64,000 nt of DNA from Paraburkholderia nodosa DSM 21604. Its GTDB lineage: Bacteria; Pseudomonadota; Gammaproteobacteria; Burkholderiales; Burkholderiaceae. The stretch is taken from contig NZ_JAFA01000002.1 of NCBI RefSeq assembly GCF_000519185.1, positions 248,001 to 312,000 on the forward strand, in the 5' to 3' direction. The notes beneath the pieces are model-generated. The model had not been told where the DNA came from, made no database searches, and saw nothing but the letters and a program-made list of their open reading frames with translations. Made by a program: the position numbers and the translations under genes. How positions within the stretch are numbered: position 1 is the first letter of the stretch; the number at the start of each line of letters is the position of its first letter. Of this stretch, positions 55,174 through 64,000 are shown piece by piece.

Positions 55174-56096
55174 TTGCGTGCCCGGACCTTTGCAGGCGCT
55201 TCAGCGGGCGCCTTGGCGGCACGCGCCGGCGGCTTGCGCGTCTTGGGCGCGACAGGAAGCTCGGTAACGGGCTCCGCGCTCTTGCTACGTTTCGGCGCCG
55301 GGGCGGCTTTCGCTTTCGCGCCACCCTTCAAGCTCGCGCGCAAGGCATCCATCAGGTCGATAACCTGTCCGCCGCCGGCCAGCTCTTCGTGAGCCTCGTG
55401 AACGACGACCTGCTTGCCTGCGATCTTTTCGTCGATGGCGGCAAGGATGCGCTTCTTCTCTTCGTCTTCGTACGCAGTCGGGTCGTAATTGTCTTCAGCA
55501 CCCTGCTCGATAATCTGCAGCGCGAGTTTCATCTCGGTATCGGATACGTCGACACGTTCGACATGCAGGTCAGCCAGCGAGCGAACCTCGTCGGCGTACA
55601 GCAATTGCTGAAAGACGAGTCCATCTTCTTCGGGGCGCACCTGCACGATCCGCGTCCGTCCTTTTGACGCCCATTTCGCCAACGCGCAGCGGCCGCTCTG
55701 CACGAGCGCCTGCTGCAACAGGCTGTACGGCTTGCCGCCTCGCTTGTCAGGCGCAATGTAATAGGCCTTGTCGTAGAAGACCGGGTTAATCGCCTCTCCC
55801 GGGATGAAGGCCATGATTTCGACGACGTGGCTCGCAGCGTCTTCCAGCGCTTTTAGCTCGTCGGCGGTGAAGACCACGAAGCGGTCCTTTTCGAATTCGT
55901 AGCCCTTGTTCATGCTCGAGCGCTCGACAACATCGCCCGTCTTCTCGGAGACGTATTGCTGCTTCACGCGCGAGCCGTCGGGCGACAGCATGTGAAACCG
56001 GACGTCAGACGAACTCTCGGTCGCGGTATAGAGCTTCACCGGTATCGAAACGAGCCCGAAGGACAGCGTCAGGGATGCGATTGAGCGGGCGGGCAT
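55170..56096 (-). CDS. ku: Ku DNA end-binding protein
   Basis: 308 residues. It has a bacterial Ku core (RSIASLTLSFGLVSIPVKLYTATE; EVVER-like and KGYEFEKDRFVVFTADELKAL; ADLHVERVDVSDTEMKLALQIIEQ) and a Lys/Ala/Pro-rich C-terminal tail of ~50 residues that usually binds DNA. It forms a ring on double-strand ends and recruits LigD. The ATG at 56096 has AGGAGA upstream; upstream in-frame starts add a non-conserved 11 residues. It follows ligD by 76 bases. Confidence 0.95.
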   Translation of the reverse strand: MPARSIASLTLSFGLVSIPVKLYTATESSSDVRFHMLSPDGSRVKQQYVSEKTGDVVERSSMNKGYEFEKDRFVVFTADELKALEDAASHVVEIMAFIPGEAINPVFYDKAYYIAPDKRGGKPYSLLQQALVQSGRCALAKWASKGRTRIVQVRPEEDGLVFQQLLYADEVRSLADLHVERVDVSDTEMKLALQIIEQGAEDNYDPTAYEDEEKKRILAAIDEKIAGKQVVVHEAHEELAGGGQVIDLMDALRASLKGGAKAKAAPAPKRSKSAEPVTELPVAPKTRKPPARAAKAPAEAPAKVRARK

Positions 56097-56172
56097 GGAC
56101 TTCTCCTCGCGGATTTGCACGTTCGGCACGTCGCGTACGCAAAGCGCGTGCCGCCGCCGACCAGCGGTGGTT

Positions 56173-58689
56173 TCATTTTAGGAGCTTTATCGCCGATGCC
56201 AACGATTGCGCCCCCGACCAGTAATCCGCCCACGGGTCCCGCTGCTGGAAGCTGAGGTACTCGCGGGCCGTTTGTACCGTCCACTGCGCCCCGCTCTTGA
56301 GGTCGTTCAACTGCGCCCAGGAGACCGGCATTGAGACGCCCATTCCGGGCCGCGCCCGCGCGGAAAATGCCGCGGCGGTGGTCTGGGCCTTGCCGTTGCG
56401 CAGGTAGTCGACATAGACCTTTCCGACCCGGTTCGAAGCCCCGGAAGTCGCCGAAAAGCGCTCGGGAATCGTCTTCGCCAGATGCCGCACGAATGCCTGC
56501 GAGAACGACTTGACCGCATCGTAGTCCAGCCGCGGGGCAAGCGGCACGACGACGTGCAAGCCCTTTCCGCCGCTCGTCTTCAGCCAGGCCTGCAGACCCA
56601 GTTCCGACAACAACGTTTGAACGAGGAGTGCCGCTTCCTGAACGCGTCCCCATTTCACGCCCTCGCCTGGGTCCAGATCGAAGATGACCCTGTCGGGCTT
56701 GTCGAGTCGTCGAACGGTCGAATTCCAGGTGTGAAATTCGACGGTGTTCATCTGTGCCGCCGACAGCAATGCGTCGACCGTGTCGACGGTCAGCAGGGGC
56801 GGATGATTCGGCCAGAGACTGCGGTCGTGAGCCGTCAATCCGGGCATGCCTGTTCTCTCGGCATGCTTCTGAAAGAACAGTTCTTCGGCAATGCCTGCGG
56901 GCGCGCGGACCATCGTAATGGGCCGGGCCTTCAGGTGAGGCAGCATCCGCTCCGCAAGACTCGCGTAGTAGCGGACCAGGTCTGCCTTCGTCGTACCGGT
57001 CGATGGGTCGACGACGCGTTCCGGATGCGTGATTTTCAGCTTCGGTTGCGGCTCCGGCGCCTGCGTCTTTCCACCCTCCCGGACGACGCCGGTTGGCGGC
57101 TTGTCGATGCGCAGGCCTCTGAACGAGGCCTGCCGGATGACGCCATCGGCCGTCCAGTCCGCGAATTCGACCTCTGCGACGAGTTCAGGGCGAACCCATC
57201 GTTCGCTGCCGGCCGAGCGCCTGGACCACCGGCGCCGCCTGGCGACGTCGACATCAAATGGTGCCGCATCGACTTCGAGCGGCGTCAGCCGCACCCACAG
57301 GTCCCGCGCGGTCCTGGCGTCCCAGCCGGTGCCGACGCTTCCGGCGTCGTGAAGCTTGCCCTCCGCGTAATAACCGAGCAGCAGGCTGCCGACCTCCCCG
57401 TCTTTGCCGCCTCGGCCCGTGAAGCCGCAAATGACCAGTTCCTGCCGGAGTCGGGACTTCGCCTTGAGCCACGTCTGGGTCCGCCCCGATTCATAAGGCG
57501 CGTCGCGGCGTTTGAGCATGAGGCCTTCCAGGCCCAGGCCCGAGGCGGCCTCGAACAGTTGGGCAGGGGGCGCCTCAAAGTCCTGGCTGAACCGGATGTG
57601 CTCACCGGCATGCTCAAGAAGTTGCGCGAGCAGCATGCGCCTCGACCACAGCGGCACCTTCCTGAGGTCTTTCCCGTTGAGGTACACCAGGTCGAACAGG
57701 AAGTAGACGATGTCCTGATTCGCGTTGCCGTCTATCGCATCTTGCAGCGCAGCGAAACTGGGAAGGCCATTTTTGAGGACGGTGATTTCGCCATCCAGCC
57801 ACGCACTGTTGAGCGCAAGCGCTTCGACCTCTGCTGCAAGCGCGGGAAAACTGGCTGTCCAGTCATGACCGCCTCGTGTGACGAGTCGCACTCGTCCTTT
57901 GGCGACGCGGGACAGCATGCGATAGCCGTCGAGCTTGGCCTCGGTTATCCAGTCGCCACTTGCAGGAAGTGAAGGCGCCAGGGTCGCGAGTTGGGGCTCG
58001 AGTCTGGCAGGCAACGGAGCAGCCACCGCCGCGGCAAGGTTTATTTCAGACGCGGCACCATGGACAGGGCTCGTCTGCCGTGGCTCGCGTTCCTCGATGA
58101 GCCCCAGCGGCTTCGCGGTAACGCTGTCGGGAAGCGCCTTGATGACATCGTATTCGTCAAGCGGCTGCGCCCAGGCATCGCGCTTCTTGAACAACATCCA
58201 CTGGTCTTGCCTGTCGCCGGGCTTCGATATGCGAACCAGTTCCCAGAGTCCGGCAAGCTTTTCGCCGTGGAGACGGAAAACCAGCTTGCCAGCTGTCATT
58301 CCCTCCCGCGGATCACCGACGGGTTCCCAGGTGCCACGGTCCCAGGCAATCACGTCGCCGGCGCCGTATTGTTTTGCCGGAATCGTGCCTTCAAAGCCCG
58401 CGTAGTCGACCGGATGGTCCTCCACGTGAATGGCCATCCGCTTTTCCTTCGGGTCGTAGCACGGACCTTTGGGTACGGCCCAGGACAGAAGCACCCCGTC
58501 GAGTTCGAGCCGGAAGTCGTAGTGCAGTCGGCTCGCCCAGTGCTTCTGCACAACGAAGCCCAGATGTCCATTTTCAACGGGCGGGCTGGCAGCCGACGGC
58601 GCCGGTTCAGGCGTGACCCGGAAGTCCCGCTTTTTTCCATAGCGGGAAAGCGGCGGTGACGGCGGATTGCGGTCGCGGGATGAGGCCAT
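56173..58689 (-). CDS. ligD: multidomain NHEJ ligase/polymerase LigD
   Basis: 838 residues in the order 3'-phosphoesterase (~20-180; QKHWASRLHYDFRLELDGVL), ATP-dependent ligase (~245-540; active-site K252 in EAKLDGYRM), and primase-polymerase (~570-838; VIFDLDPGEGVKWG, LKTSGGKGLHVVVPL). This is the Pseudomonas-type LigD. It works with Ku encoded directly downstream to join broken ends. There is no Shine-Dalgarno sequence at the ATG, and a dyad ends 3 bases upstream of it. Confidence 0.95.
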   Translation of the reverse strand: MASSRDRNPPSPPLSRYGKKRDFRVTPEPAPSAASPPVENGHLGFVVQKHWASRLHYDFRLELDGVLLSWAVPKGPCYDPKEKRMAIHVEDHPVDYAGFEGTIPAKQYGAGDVIAWDRGTWEPVGDPREGMTAGKLVFRLHGEKLAGLWELVRISKPGDRQDQWMLFKKRDAWAQPLDEYDVIKALPDSVTAKPLGLIEEREPRQTSPVHGAASEINLAAAVAAPLPARLEPQLATLAPSLPASGDWITEAKLDGYRMLSRVAKGRVRLVTRGGHDWTASFPALAAEVEALALNSAWLDGEITVLKNGLPSFAALQDAIDGNANQDIVYFLFDLVYLNGKDLRKVPLWSRRMLLAQLLEHAGEHIRFSQDFEAPPAQLFEAASGLGLEGLMLKRRDAPYESGRTQTWLKAKSRLRQELVICGFTGRGGKDGEVGSLLLGYYAEGKLHDAGSVGTGWDARTARDLWVRLTPLEVDAAPFDVDVARRRRWSRRSAGSERWVRPELVAEVEFADWTADGVIRQASFRGLRIDKPPTGVVREGGKTQAPEPQPKLKITHPERVVDPSTGTTKADLVRYYASLAERMLPHLKARPITMVRAPAGIAEELFFQKHAERTGMPGLTAHDRSLWPNHPPLLTVDTVDALLSAAQMNTVEFHTWNSTVRRLDKPDRVIFDLDPGEGVKWGRVQEAALLVQTLLSELGLQAWLKTSGGKGLHVVVPLAPRLDYDAVKSFSQAFVRHLAKTIPERFSATSGASNRVGKVYVDYLRNGKAQTTAAAFSARARPGMGVSMPVSWAQLNDLKSGAQWTVQTAREYLSFQQRDPWADYWSGAQSLASAIKLLK

Positions 58690-58691
58690 GA

Positions 58692-58714
58692 CGATAGTCT
58701 AGGAAGAACTATCG
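58692..58714. promoter_or_regulatory. CGATAGT-N9-ACTATCG dyad at the ligD start
   Basis: Two perfect 7-bp arms are separated by 9 bases and end 3 bases before the ligD start codon, in place of a ribosome site. It may be an operator or an mRNA hairpin controlling ligD. Confidence 0.5.
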
Positions 58715-58762
58715 CCTCGTGCGTCGCAAACGGAACGCGTGGCGCGAATGCTCGCGCCCGCG

Positions 58763-60139
58763 TCATGTGCCCTGCGCTGCGGTTTGCGGCCGCCGCTTCG
58801 TCACGAAATAGACGAGCGCCACGAGCGCGATCCATAGCGGCCCCACGATCACCGCAACGCGTGTGTCGTCGAAGCGTGCCATCAATGCGAGCACGACAAG
58901 GAGAAACGCACCGGCAAGCAGGTTTCCATACGGGAAAAACGGCACCCGGCACACGCGCGACGCGCCACGAGCAGCCAACGGCGCCTTGCGAAAGCGGTAG
59001 TGTGAGAAGAGGATGATCGCCCATGTCCACAGCGCGCCAAACGTGGAAATGGCGGTAAGCCACACGAACACCTGTTTCGGACTCGCATAGTTGAGGTAGA
59101 CGCCCAAAAGCGAGCAAGCACACGAAAACAGCAGCGCAAAGACCGGGATGCCATTCGGCGAAACGCGCGCGAATACGGCGTGCGCCTGCTGTTGCTCCGC
59201 GAGGTTATGGAGCAGACGCGACGTACCGTAAATGTTGCTGTTGCACGACGAAAGCGCCGCGGTCAACACGACGAAATTGATGACGCCGGCAGCGTAATGA
59301 ATGCCGAGCCTGTCGAAGGTGAGCACGAACGGACTACCGTTTGTTCCGATCTGATTCCAGGGGTAAATCGACATGATCACGAACAGCGCGCCCACATAAA
59401 AAATCAATACACGCCAGAAAACGGAATTCACAGCGCGTGCGAGCGTTTTCTGCGGATTGCGCGCCTCGCCGGCGGTCACGCCGAGCAACTCGATGCCCTG
59501 ATAGGCGAACATGACCATCGGCAGCGCTTTCAATATGCCGGTCCAGCCGTTGGGCATGAAGCCGCCGTGCGCCCACAGATTGCTCACGCCTGTCGCTACG
59601 CCGCCGTTGCCCAGGCCGAATACGATCATGCCCGCACCCGCCACGATCATCAGCACGATCGTGACGACCTTGATGAGCGCAAACCAGAACTCGAATTCGC
59701 CATACGCTTTCACGGCGGCGAAATTGATCGCCGCCACCGCACCCAGTGCGGCAAACGTCCATATCCACGTGGGCACATGCGGGAACCAGATATTCATGTA
59801 AATACCCGCGGCCGTGATCTCGCACATGCTGCCAACCAGCGCCGTAAGCCAGTAGGTCCAGCCTGTGAGATAGCCGGCGAGCGGCCCGACGTAGTCTTGC
59901 GCGTAGCGGCTAAACGACCCGGCCACGGGATTGGCCACGGCCATTTCGCCGAGCGCTCGCATGATGATGAATATCGCCACGCCCGCGAGCGTATAGCTGA
60001 CGAGAATGGCCGGACCGGCCATTCTGATCGCGCTGGCCGAGCCGAGAAATAGCCCGACTCCGACGGCTGCGCCCAATGCCATCAGGTTGATGTGACGTTC
60101 TTCGAGTCCGCGATGAAGCGCAGGCTGTCGATCCGGCAT
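58763..60139 (-). CDS. amino acid permease, APC family (ProY/GABA permease-like)
   Basis: About 458 residues with 12 membrane segments. GLEERHINLMALGAAVGVGLF is the APC-AAT signature, followed by MRALGEMAVANPVAGSFSRY. The size and motifs suit proline- or GABA-type permeases. AAGGAGA precedes the ATG at 60139. It follows ctlX after 117 bases on the same strand, so it could import proline, citrulline or arginine for that pathway; the substrate is inferred. Confidence 0.85.
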   Translation of the reverse strand: MPDRQPALHRGLEERHINLMALGAAVGVGLFLGSASAIRMAGPAILVSYTLAGVAIFIIMRALGEMAVANPVAGSFSRYAQDYVGPLAGYLTGWTYWLTALVGSMCEITAAGIYMNIWFPHVPTWIWTFAALGAVAAINFAAVKAYGEFEFWFALIKVVTIVLMIVAGAGMIVFGLGNGGVATGVSNLWAHGGFMPNGWTGILKALPMVMFAYQGIELLGVTAGEARNPQKTLARAVNSVFWRVLIFYVGALFVIMSIYPWNQIGTNGSPFVLTFDRLGIHYAAGVINFVVLTAALSSCNSNIYGTSRLLHNLAEQQQAHAVFARVSPNGIPVFALLFSCACSLLGVYLNYASPKQVFVWLTAISTFGALWTWAIILFSHYRFRKAPLAARGASRVCRVPFFPYGNLLAGAFLLVVLALMARFDDTRVAVIVGPLWIALVALVYFVTKRRPQTAAQGT

Positions 60140-60256
60140 GGTGTCTCCTTCCATGGCTTTGCGCGCCGTGCAGGCTTTGCAGGCGCCAGCCTCGATGTAT
60201 GTTCAGATTTGCATGGCCCGGCGTCGCGCAATGCGCTGGCGCCGCGGCCAGCAGGC

Positions 60257-61198
60257 TCAATCGCGCTTCGAGAGATGAATGCCCGCAAGCATGCAGCGCA
60301 CCGATCCGCCGGCCATCTCGATCGTCGGCACGTCGAGTGGCAGGAGTCGCGCCGAACGCTCGATCAGGCGACGCTGGCGCTGTGAAAGGCTTTCGAGAGC
60401 ACGTCGCGACAGCGCCAGCACGCGCCCGTCGCGTCCGGACAATTCGATGGCGTTGCCGGCGAAGTCGTCGATCTGCGCGTTCTCGAGAACAATGACCGTA
60501 CGCCCCGTCTGTGCGAGACGGCGATGAATCTCCTCGCGGCGCGCGGCCTCGCGGATCACATCGAGGCCGATCAGCACAAAATCGGTCGCGACGCTCATCA
60601 TCACGTTGGTGTGATAGATGGGCGTGCCGTCGCTGCCCGCCGTGTCGAAGCACATCGGCTCGAAATTGAAGTGCGTGCAGAAGCGTTCGAGCGCGACCGG
60701 ATCGGCGCGGCGCGAGCGCGCCGTGTAAGCCACGCGCGCGACATGGTCAAGCACCATCGCCCCGGTACCTTCGAGAAACAGATCGTCGTATTCGAGTCCG
60801 GAAAAGTCGATCACATCCTGCACCCGATACTCGGACTTGAGCATGTCGATCACGTCCGTGCGCCGTTCGCGCCGACGATTGCCGCTATACATCGGATACA
60901 GCGCGACATGGCCCCCGGGATGGGTAGAGAACCAGTTGTTCGGGAACACCGAATCCGGCGTGCTGCGCTCGCCGAAGTCGTCGAAGACGTGCACGTGCAC
61001 ACCGGCGTTGCGCAACCGTTGCGCCGCTTCGGTGACTTCGTCGCGTGCCGCTTCGGCGAGGGCTTCTGTGGCCGCGTCGCCGCATGCGGGCAGTTCGCGC
61101 TGGAACGCGTTGTCGGCCGCGGTTTCCGGATTGGGGTGAAAGCGGTGCGGCCGGATCATCACGACAGCGCACGGCGCCTGAATCGAAAGAAGGCTCAT
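60257..61198 (-). CDS. ctlX: citrulline hydrolase CtlX-like (arginine deiminase/amidinotransferase family)
   Basis: 313 residues. It has a pentein fold with substrate-loop features VMIRPHRFHPNPET and FPNNWFSTHPGGHVALYPM, a catalytic His in PIYHTNVMMS and a Cys near the C-terminus in GGSVRCMLAG. CtlX-type enzymes hydrolyse citrulline to ornithine, CO2 and ammonia. It lies 47 bases after ornithine cyclodeaminase, giving citrulline to ornithine to proline. No good ribosome site precedes the ATG at 61198. Confidence 0.82.
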   Translation of the reverse strand: MSLLSIQAPCAVVMIRPHRFHPNPETAADNAFQRELPACGDAATEALAEAARDEVTEAAQRLRNAGVHVHVFDDFGERSTPDSVFPNNWFSTHPGGHVALYPMYSGNRRRERRTDVIDMLKSEYRVQDVIDFSGLEYDDLFLEGTGAMVLDHVARVAYTARSRRADPVALERFCTHFNFEPMCFDTAGSDGTPIYHTNVMMSVATDFVLIGLDVIREAARREEIHRRLAQTGRTVIVLENAQIDDFAGNAIELSGRDGRVLALSRRALESLSQRQRRLIERSARLLPLDVPTIEMAGGSVRCMLAGIHLSKRD

Positions 61199-61245
61199 AG
61201 GGAGTAACGAAATTCGGGCAACGATTACCGGGCGATGCGGGGCGG

Positions 61246-62316
61246 TCAATTCACCAGCGCCGTCACTTCAGCCACACTTGCGGCGGGCAACGACGGGACG
61301 TGTTCGGCGATCAGCGCAAACAGGTTCTTGGGATCGGCGGCCGGCGGAATCAGCGCGATGTCGTCGCCCGCACCCTGTTGCATCGCGCGTGCATAGAGGT
61401 AACGCAGCGCCGAATAGTCTTCCAGAGCGAAGCCCACCGAATCGAAGATGGTCACTTCCGATGCGCTCTCCCGGCCCGGTGCTTCTCCCTGCAGCACGCG
61501 CCAGAACTCGACCACGGGGAAATCGGCCGGCAATTGCTGGATCTCGCCTTCGATACGGCTCTGGGGCTCGTACTCGACGATCACGCGTGCCATGCGCACC
61601 ACGTTCTCGTGCAACTCGGTTTTGCCAGGGCAGTCGCCGCCAACCGCGTTCAGATGCATGCCGGGTTCGATCATCTCCGGCGTGATGATCGTGGCATACG
61701 CCTTGTCGGCCGTGACCGTCGTCACGATGTCGGCGCCCCGCACGGCCTCTGCGGTCGAGCGGGCGCGCACGAGCTTCAGATGAGGAAACGCGGCGAGATT
61801 GCGCACGAGCTTGTCGGTCGCCTGCGTGTCGATATCGAACACGCGAATCTCTTCGATGCCCAGCAGCGTATGAAAGCCGATTGCCTGGAATTCGCTTTGC
61901 GCACCGTTGCCGATCAGCGCCATCGTGCGCGCGTTCGGACGCGCCATCTGCTTTGCAGCCATGACCGAAGTCGCGGCCGTGCGCAACGCGGTGGTCAGCG
62001 TCAGTTCGGCAAGCAGCACGGGGTAGCCGGTAGCGACGTCGCCGAGCGCGCCGAACGCCATGACGGTGTGTATGCCGCGCTGCGCGTTGACGGGATGACC
62101 GTTCACGTATTTGAACGCGAACAGCTTCGAATCGGCGACGGGCATCAATTCGATCACGCCATCCCGGGAATGGCAGGCGACGCGAGGCGATTTATCGAAT
62201 TCGCTCCATCGGCGGTAGTCGTGTTCGAGCGCATCGACGAGTTCGCTGAGGCAGCGAGGCACGCCTATCCGTGCGATGAGTTTGCTGGTGGCAGGAACGT
62301 CGAGAAAGCGGGTCAT
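61246..62316 (-). CDS. ocd: ornithine cyclodeaminase
   Basis: 356 residues, near the length of the Pseudomonas putida enzyme (about 350). It has KYVNGHPVN, the NAD site ALIGNGAQSEFQA and the conserved AVGGDCPGKTEL with the catalytic aspartate. It converts ornithine to proline and ammonia. AGGAGA precedes the ATG at 62316. It is in a unit with ctlX and a permease, downstream of an Lrp regulator. Confidence 0.93.
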   Translation of the reverse strand: MTRFLDVPATSKLIARIGVPRCLSELVDALEHDYRRWSEFDKSPRVACHSRDGVIELMPVADSKLFAFKYVNGHPVNAQRGIHTVMAFGALGDVATGYPVLLAELTLTTALRTAATSVMAAKQMARPNARTMALIGNGAQSEFQAIGFHTLLGIEEIRVFDIDTQATDKLVRNLAAFPHLKLVRARSTAEAVRGADIVTTVTADKAYATIITPEMIEPGMHLNAVGGDCPGKTELHENVVRMARVIVEYEPQSRIEGEIQQLPADFPVVEFWRVLQGEAPGRESASEVTIFDSVGFALEDYSALRYLYARAMQQGAGDDIALIPPAADPKNLFALIAEHVPSLPAASVAEVTALVN

Positions 62317-62492
62317 GAAATGTCTCCTGGGTTGGCTGTGCCGTGCACGGCGCTCGTGCGGCACGCAATGAGGAGATTATTTCGATGAAGCACGCCAACT
62401 GACAGATGGCAAAGCTGGCAAAACGCGCAGGAAACCGGTCACTTTGCCAGCCCGCGCTGCCATCTTGCGCAGGTTGATCCCGGCGCGGCCGT

Positions 62493-62924
62493 TCAGGCCT
62501 TGTGCGTCGAAAGCAGAATGCTGGTTTCGGTATTGGCGATGCCGTCGAGCAGGCGGATCGAAGCCAGTACCCGGTCGAAGCTTTCCAGAGAATCAGCCTG
62601 CAATTCCGCCACCAGATCCCAACGCCCGTTCGTGCTGTGGATGGTCGCCACGTTCGGATAGCCGCGCAGCGCCTTCACGACGTCCGCCGCACGGTTGCCC
62701 TCGACGGCGATCGACATGAGCGCACGAATGCGGTGCTTCTCCGCCGAGGGTTTCAGGCGCAGCGTGTAGCCGACGATTACGCCGTTTTCCTCGAGCCGCG
62801 TAATGCGGTTCTGGACGGTCGCGCGCGCCACGCGCAACTGCTTCGCCAGTGTGACGACCGAAGTGCGGGCATTGTCGCGCAGCAGCGCGATGAGCTGTCG
62901 GTCGATGTCGTCGAGGCTGATCAT
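62493..62924 (-). CDS. Lrp/AsnC-family regulator
   Basis: 143 residues. The HTH is at LDDIDRQLIALLRDNARTSVV and LRVARATVQNRITRLEENGV, followed by the RAM ligand-binding domain (ALMSIAVEGNRAADVVKAL; GRWDLVAELQADS). It is usual for such a regulator to control adjacent amino-acid catabolism; the ocd-ctlX-permease unit starts 176 bases downstream on the same strand. Confidence 0.92.
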   Translation of the reverse strand: MISLDDIDRQLIALLRDNARTSVVTLAKQLRVARATVQNRITRLEENGVIVGYTLRLKPSAEKHRIRALMSIAVEGNRAADVVKALRGYPNVATIHSTNGRWDLVAELQADSLESFDRVLASIRLLDGIANTETSILLSTHKA

Positions 62925-63235
62925 ATTGATATTTCCTGGCTGAAACCTGAGAGCCGCGAATATGCCGTGAGGCGAGCAGCGGCGCCACGCGAACTGGTCA
63001 GACTGCTCGCTGCGCGTGGCAAATTGCCAGGATTATGGGCGATTTCGACCCGTTTGCCACGTCTATGCCGACAGCCTGGCGGGACTCAGTGCTGGCGCTG
63101 GCGAACCGAAGCGTTCCCTGTTGCAAATCGCCATCCAGCCAGACCCAAAATACAAAGCGGGAGCCGGCATGTCGCCGCTCCCGCCAGATCACTTCGTTGT
63201 GCTCACAAGCACCGCGCAAGAAGCCGCGGCAAAGC
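62925..63235. other. intergenic region between lrp start and phaB stop
   Basis: About 311 bases without a supportable gene. It includes the lrp promoter side and, at its right end, a hairpin terminator for phaB. Confidence 0.5.
63157..63184 (-). terminator. intrinsic terminator after phaB
   Basis: GCGGGAGC and GCTCCCGC form an 8-bp perfect stem with a 12-base loop, about 50 bases downstream of the phaB stop. On the minus strand the stem is followed by TTTGTATTTT, a usable T-rich tail. Confidence 0.65.
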
Positions 63236-63976
63236 TCAGCTCATGTGCAGACCGCCATTGAGCGAGAAGTCCGCGCCGGTCGAGAAACCCGCTTCGTCGG
63301 ACGCGAGCCATGCCACGATCGAGGCGATCTCCATCGGTTCGCCGAGGCGCCGCACCGGAATGCTGTCGACGATCTTCGAGAGCACTTCGGGCTTCACCGC
63401 CTTCACCATGTCCGTGCCGATATAGCCGGGCGAAACGGTGTTGACGGTCACGCCCTTGGTCGCCACTTCCTGCGCCAGCGCCATGGTGAAGCCGTGAATG
63501 CCGGCCTTGGCCGTGGAGTAATTCGTCTGACCGAACTGGCCTTTCTGCCCGTTCACCGACGAAATGTTGATCACCCGCCCAAAGCCCCGCTCGATCATGC
63601 CGTCGATCACCTGCTTGGTCACGTTGAAGAGGCTCGTGAGGTTGGTGTCGATCACCGCGATCCAGTCTTCGTGCGTCATCTTGCGGAAGACGACGTCGCG
63701 CGTGATGCCGGCGTTGTTGACCAGGATGTCGATTTCGCCGACGTCCTTCTTCACCTTCTCGAACGCGACAGCCGTGGAGTCCCAGTCGGCCACGTTGCCT
63801 TCAGACGCGACGAACTCGTAGCCGAGCGCCTTCTGCTCGTCGAGCCAGCGTGTTTTGCGCTGCGAGTTCGGGCCGCAGCCCGCGACCACCGTGTAGCCAT
63901 CCTTGTGCAGACGCTGGCAGATGGCCGTTCCGATGCCGCCCATGCCGCCGGTCACGTAGGCAATACGCTTTGCCAT
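63236..63976 (-). CDS. phaB: acetoacetyl-CoA reductase
   Basis: 246 residues, the same length as Cupriavidus necator PhaB. The SDR catalytic triad is S140, Y153 and K157 (NISSVNGQKGQFGQTNYSTAK), and the NADPH site is YVTGGMGGIGTAIC. It reduces acetoacetyl-CoA to (R)-3-hydroxybutyryl-CoA for polyhydroxybutyrate. AGGAGG lies just before the ATG, a strong ribosome site. phaA and phaC usually lie upstream and would be beyond the right edge. Confidence 0.94.
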   Translation of the reverse strand: MAKRIAYVTGGMGGIGTAICQRLHKDGYTVVAGCGPNSQRKTRWLDEQKALGYEFVASEGNVADWDSTAVAFEKVKKDVGEIDILVNNAGITRDVVFRKMTHEDWIAVIDTNLTSLFNVTKQVIDGMIERGFGRVINISSVNGQKGQFGQTNYSTAKAGIHGFTMALAQEVATKGVTVNTVSPGYIGTDMVKAVKPEVLSKIVDSIPVRRLGEPMEIASIVAWLASDEAGFSTGADFSLNGGLHMS

Positions 63977-64000
63977 AGATCCTCCTTTTGCTTTAGGGGG

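Overview
This is a GC-rich, gene-dense chromosomal window with short intergenic gaps and long open frames in all six frames. The content points to a beta-proteobacterium of the Burkholderiaceae, most likely Paraburkholderia or a close relative. The pointers are a DUF4148 small secreted protein, a PhaB-type acetoacetyl-CoA reductase, Ku plus multidomain LigD, a CSS-EAL protein, many LysR and GntR regulators, and a non-phosphorylated L-arabinose pathway like that of Azospirillum and Burkholderia. The taxonomic call is inference. I found no tRNA, rRNA, CRISPR array or intact insertion sequence.

Layout. 0-3.6 kb: the 3' (unfinished) end of a GH42 beta-galactosidase, a MalK-type ABC ATPase and a divergent LacI regulator with a perfect palindrome between them. 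3.6-13.5 kb: signalling genes, namely a Cache-domain chemoreceptor with a CheR-binding tail, an unusual response regulator, a hot-dog thioesterase-like protein, a 7TM histidine kinase resembling the Lqs/Cqs quorum-sensing kinases, an HD hydrolase, a Cache-GGDEF cyclase and a CSS-EAL phosphodiesterase. 13.5-25.2 kb: mixed accessory genes, namely a GNAT, a GntR/OsmC divergent pair, an ohr-ohrR peroxide module with three related candidate operators, a Tat-exported epoxide hydrolase, a divergent sensor kinase, an amino-acid binding protein with an M14 deacylase and LysR, and a LysR/epimerase pair.

25.3-46.2 kb: a large sugar island. It has two closely similar IlvD/Edd-type sugar-acid dehydratases, a YtfQRT-YjfF-like importer, a second importer with a single-NBD ATPase and a GntR regulator, and an operon for L-arabinose (or D-galactose) uptake and oxidation. 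That operon encodes AraFGH, a Gfo/Idh-type sugar 1-dehydrogenase, a 2-keto-3-deoxy-sugar-acid dehydratase and an MFS transporter, with the second dehydratase and a LysR regulator adjacent. Together these take the aldose to 2-oxoglutarate semialdehyde. The final semialdehyde dehydrogenase is not in the window.

46.2-54.2 kb: a methyltransferase, then a compact type VI secretion cargo unit on the minus strand (VgrG, a PoNe-like nuclease effector, a DUF1910/DUF1911 PoNi-like immunity protein) and an alpha/beta hydrolase. 54.3-58.7 kb: a non-homologous end-joining locus (LigD, Ku) with a MerR/TPR protein translationally overlapped to ku. 58.8-62.9 kb: a citrulline/ornithine/proline module (permease, CtlX, ornithine cyclodeaminase, Lrp). 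63.2-64 kb: PhaB of polyhydroxyalkanoate synthesis, with a terminator.
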